Shown here piece by piece: positions 63,921 through 64,000 of a DNA stretch of 64,000 nt. The DNA is from Chryseobacterium potabilaquae (lineage in GTDB: Bacteria; Bacteroidota; Bacteroidia; Flavobacteriales; Weeksellaceae). The notes beneath the pieces were generated by a model. The model had not been told where the DNA came from and searched no databases. It saw only the letters and a list, made by a program, of their open reading frames with translations. The translations under genes were made by a program, and so were the position numbers. How positions within the stretch are numbered: position 1 is the stretch's first letter; each line of letters begins with the position of its first letter. The stretch is taken from NCBI RefSeq assembly GCF_902728265.1, contig NZ_CACVBR010000003.1, positions 147,959 to 211,958 on the forward strand, read 5' to 3'.

Positions 63921-63968
63921 AAAAAACTAAAAACTCAATTCTTTAAAGAATTGAGTTTTTAGTTTTTT
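63921..63968. terminator. 48-base perfect palindrome, bidirectional terminator
   Basis: The two 24-base halves are exact complements: A6, then CTAAAAACTCAATTCTTT, its complement, then T6 (T7 on the plus strand). No plus-strand gene precedes it in the window. It probably ends a minus-strand gene located beyond the right edge. Confidence 0.8.
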
Positions 63969-64000
63969 TATAATGATATATTATTATAACGGTTTATATA

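Overview
The window is AT-rich DNA from a member of the Bacteroidota. It is most likely a flavobacterium of the Chryseobacterium/Elizabethkingia (Weeksellaceae) type. Several things support this: a SusC/SusD outer-membrane uptake pair; a bacillithiol gene (bshC); a Porin_10-type porin; a surface protein with an N-terminus typical of flavobacteria; and repeated TAnnTTTG boxes, the -7 element of Bacteroidota promoters, placed about 15-40 bases before starts. No tRNA, rRNA, CRISPR array or insertion sequence was seen.

Left part (1-26.6 kb), mostly on the minus strand. It opens with a truncated CzcA/CusA metal-efflux pump and a small Cys-rich protein. Then come aroQ (plus strand), a secreted surface protein and pckA. 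A housekeeping run follows: porin, bshC, a LysM/periplasmic-binding-like lipid-free secreted protein, fabD and a GYDIA-type GHMP kinase. Next are a lipoprotein-SusD-SusC uptake operon and the rimP-nusA-infB operon. The latter has a strong promoter and a terminator-like hairpin in its leader.

Centre (26.8-60.2 kb), a large cell-surface polysaccharide locus. It starts with ugd, rfbB and rfbA and a Wzm/Wzt-type ABC exporter. A set for a dTDP-3-acetamido-3,6-dideoxyhexose follows (two 3,4-ketoisomerase-like cupins, an N-acyltransferase and a DegT aminotransferase). The rest is many glycosyltransferases (five or more GT2, GT4 and other GT-B enzymes), several left-handed beta-helix acyltransferases, a WbsX protein, methyltransferases and an asparagine-synthase-like amidotransferase. 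Four GT2 genes are clear paralogues. No Wzx or Wzy and no initiating phosphoglycosyltransferase was recognised, so export is probably ABC-dependent and chain initiation is encoded elsewhere.

Embedded in this locus on the opposite strand (48.7-54.2 kb) is a compact six-gene cassette: FkbH-like HAD/GNAT protein, acyl carrier protein, MaoC-like hot-dog protein, FabG-like reductase, MBOAT acyltransferase and SGNH-like protein. It looks like a complete route for building a small acyl group on a dedicated ACP and moving it across the membrane onto the glycan. The acyl group may be glyceryl, pyruvoyl/lactyl or 3-hydroxyacyl. This is the most interesting system in the window.

Right end (60.2-64 kb): a beta-carbonic anhydrase, a small secreted protein and a SulP anion transporter, probably a bicarbonate/CO2 handling group. 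It ends with pth on the minus strand and strong bidirectional terminators.
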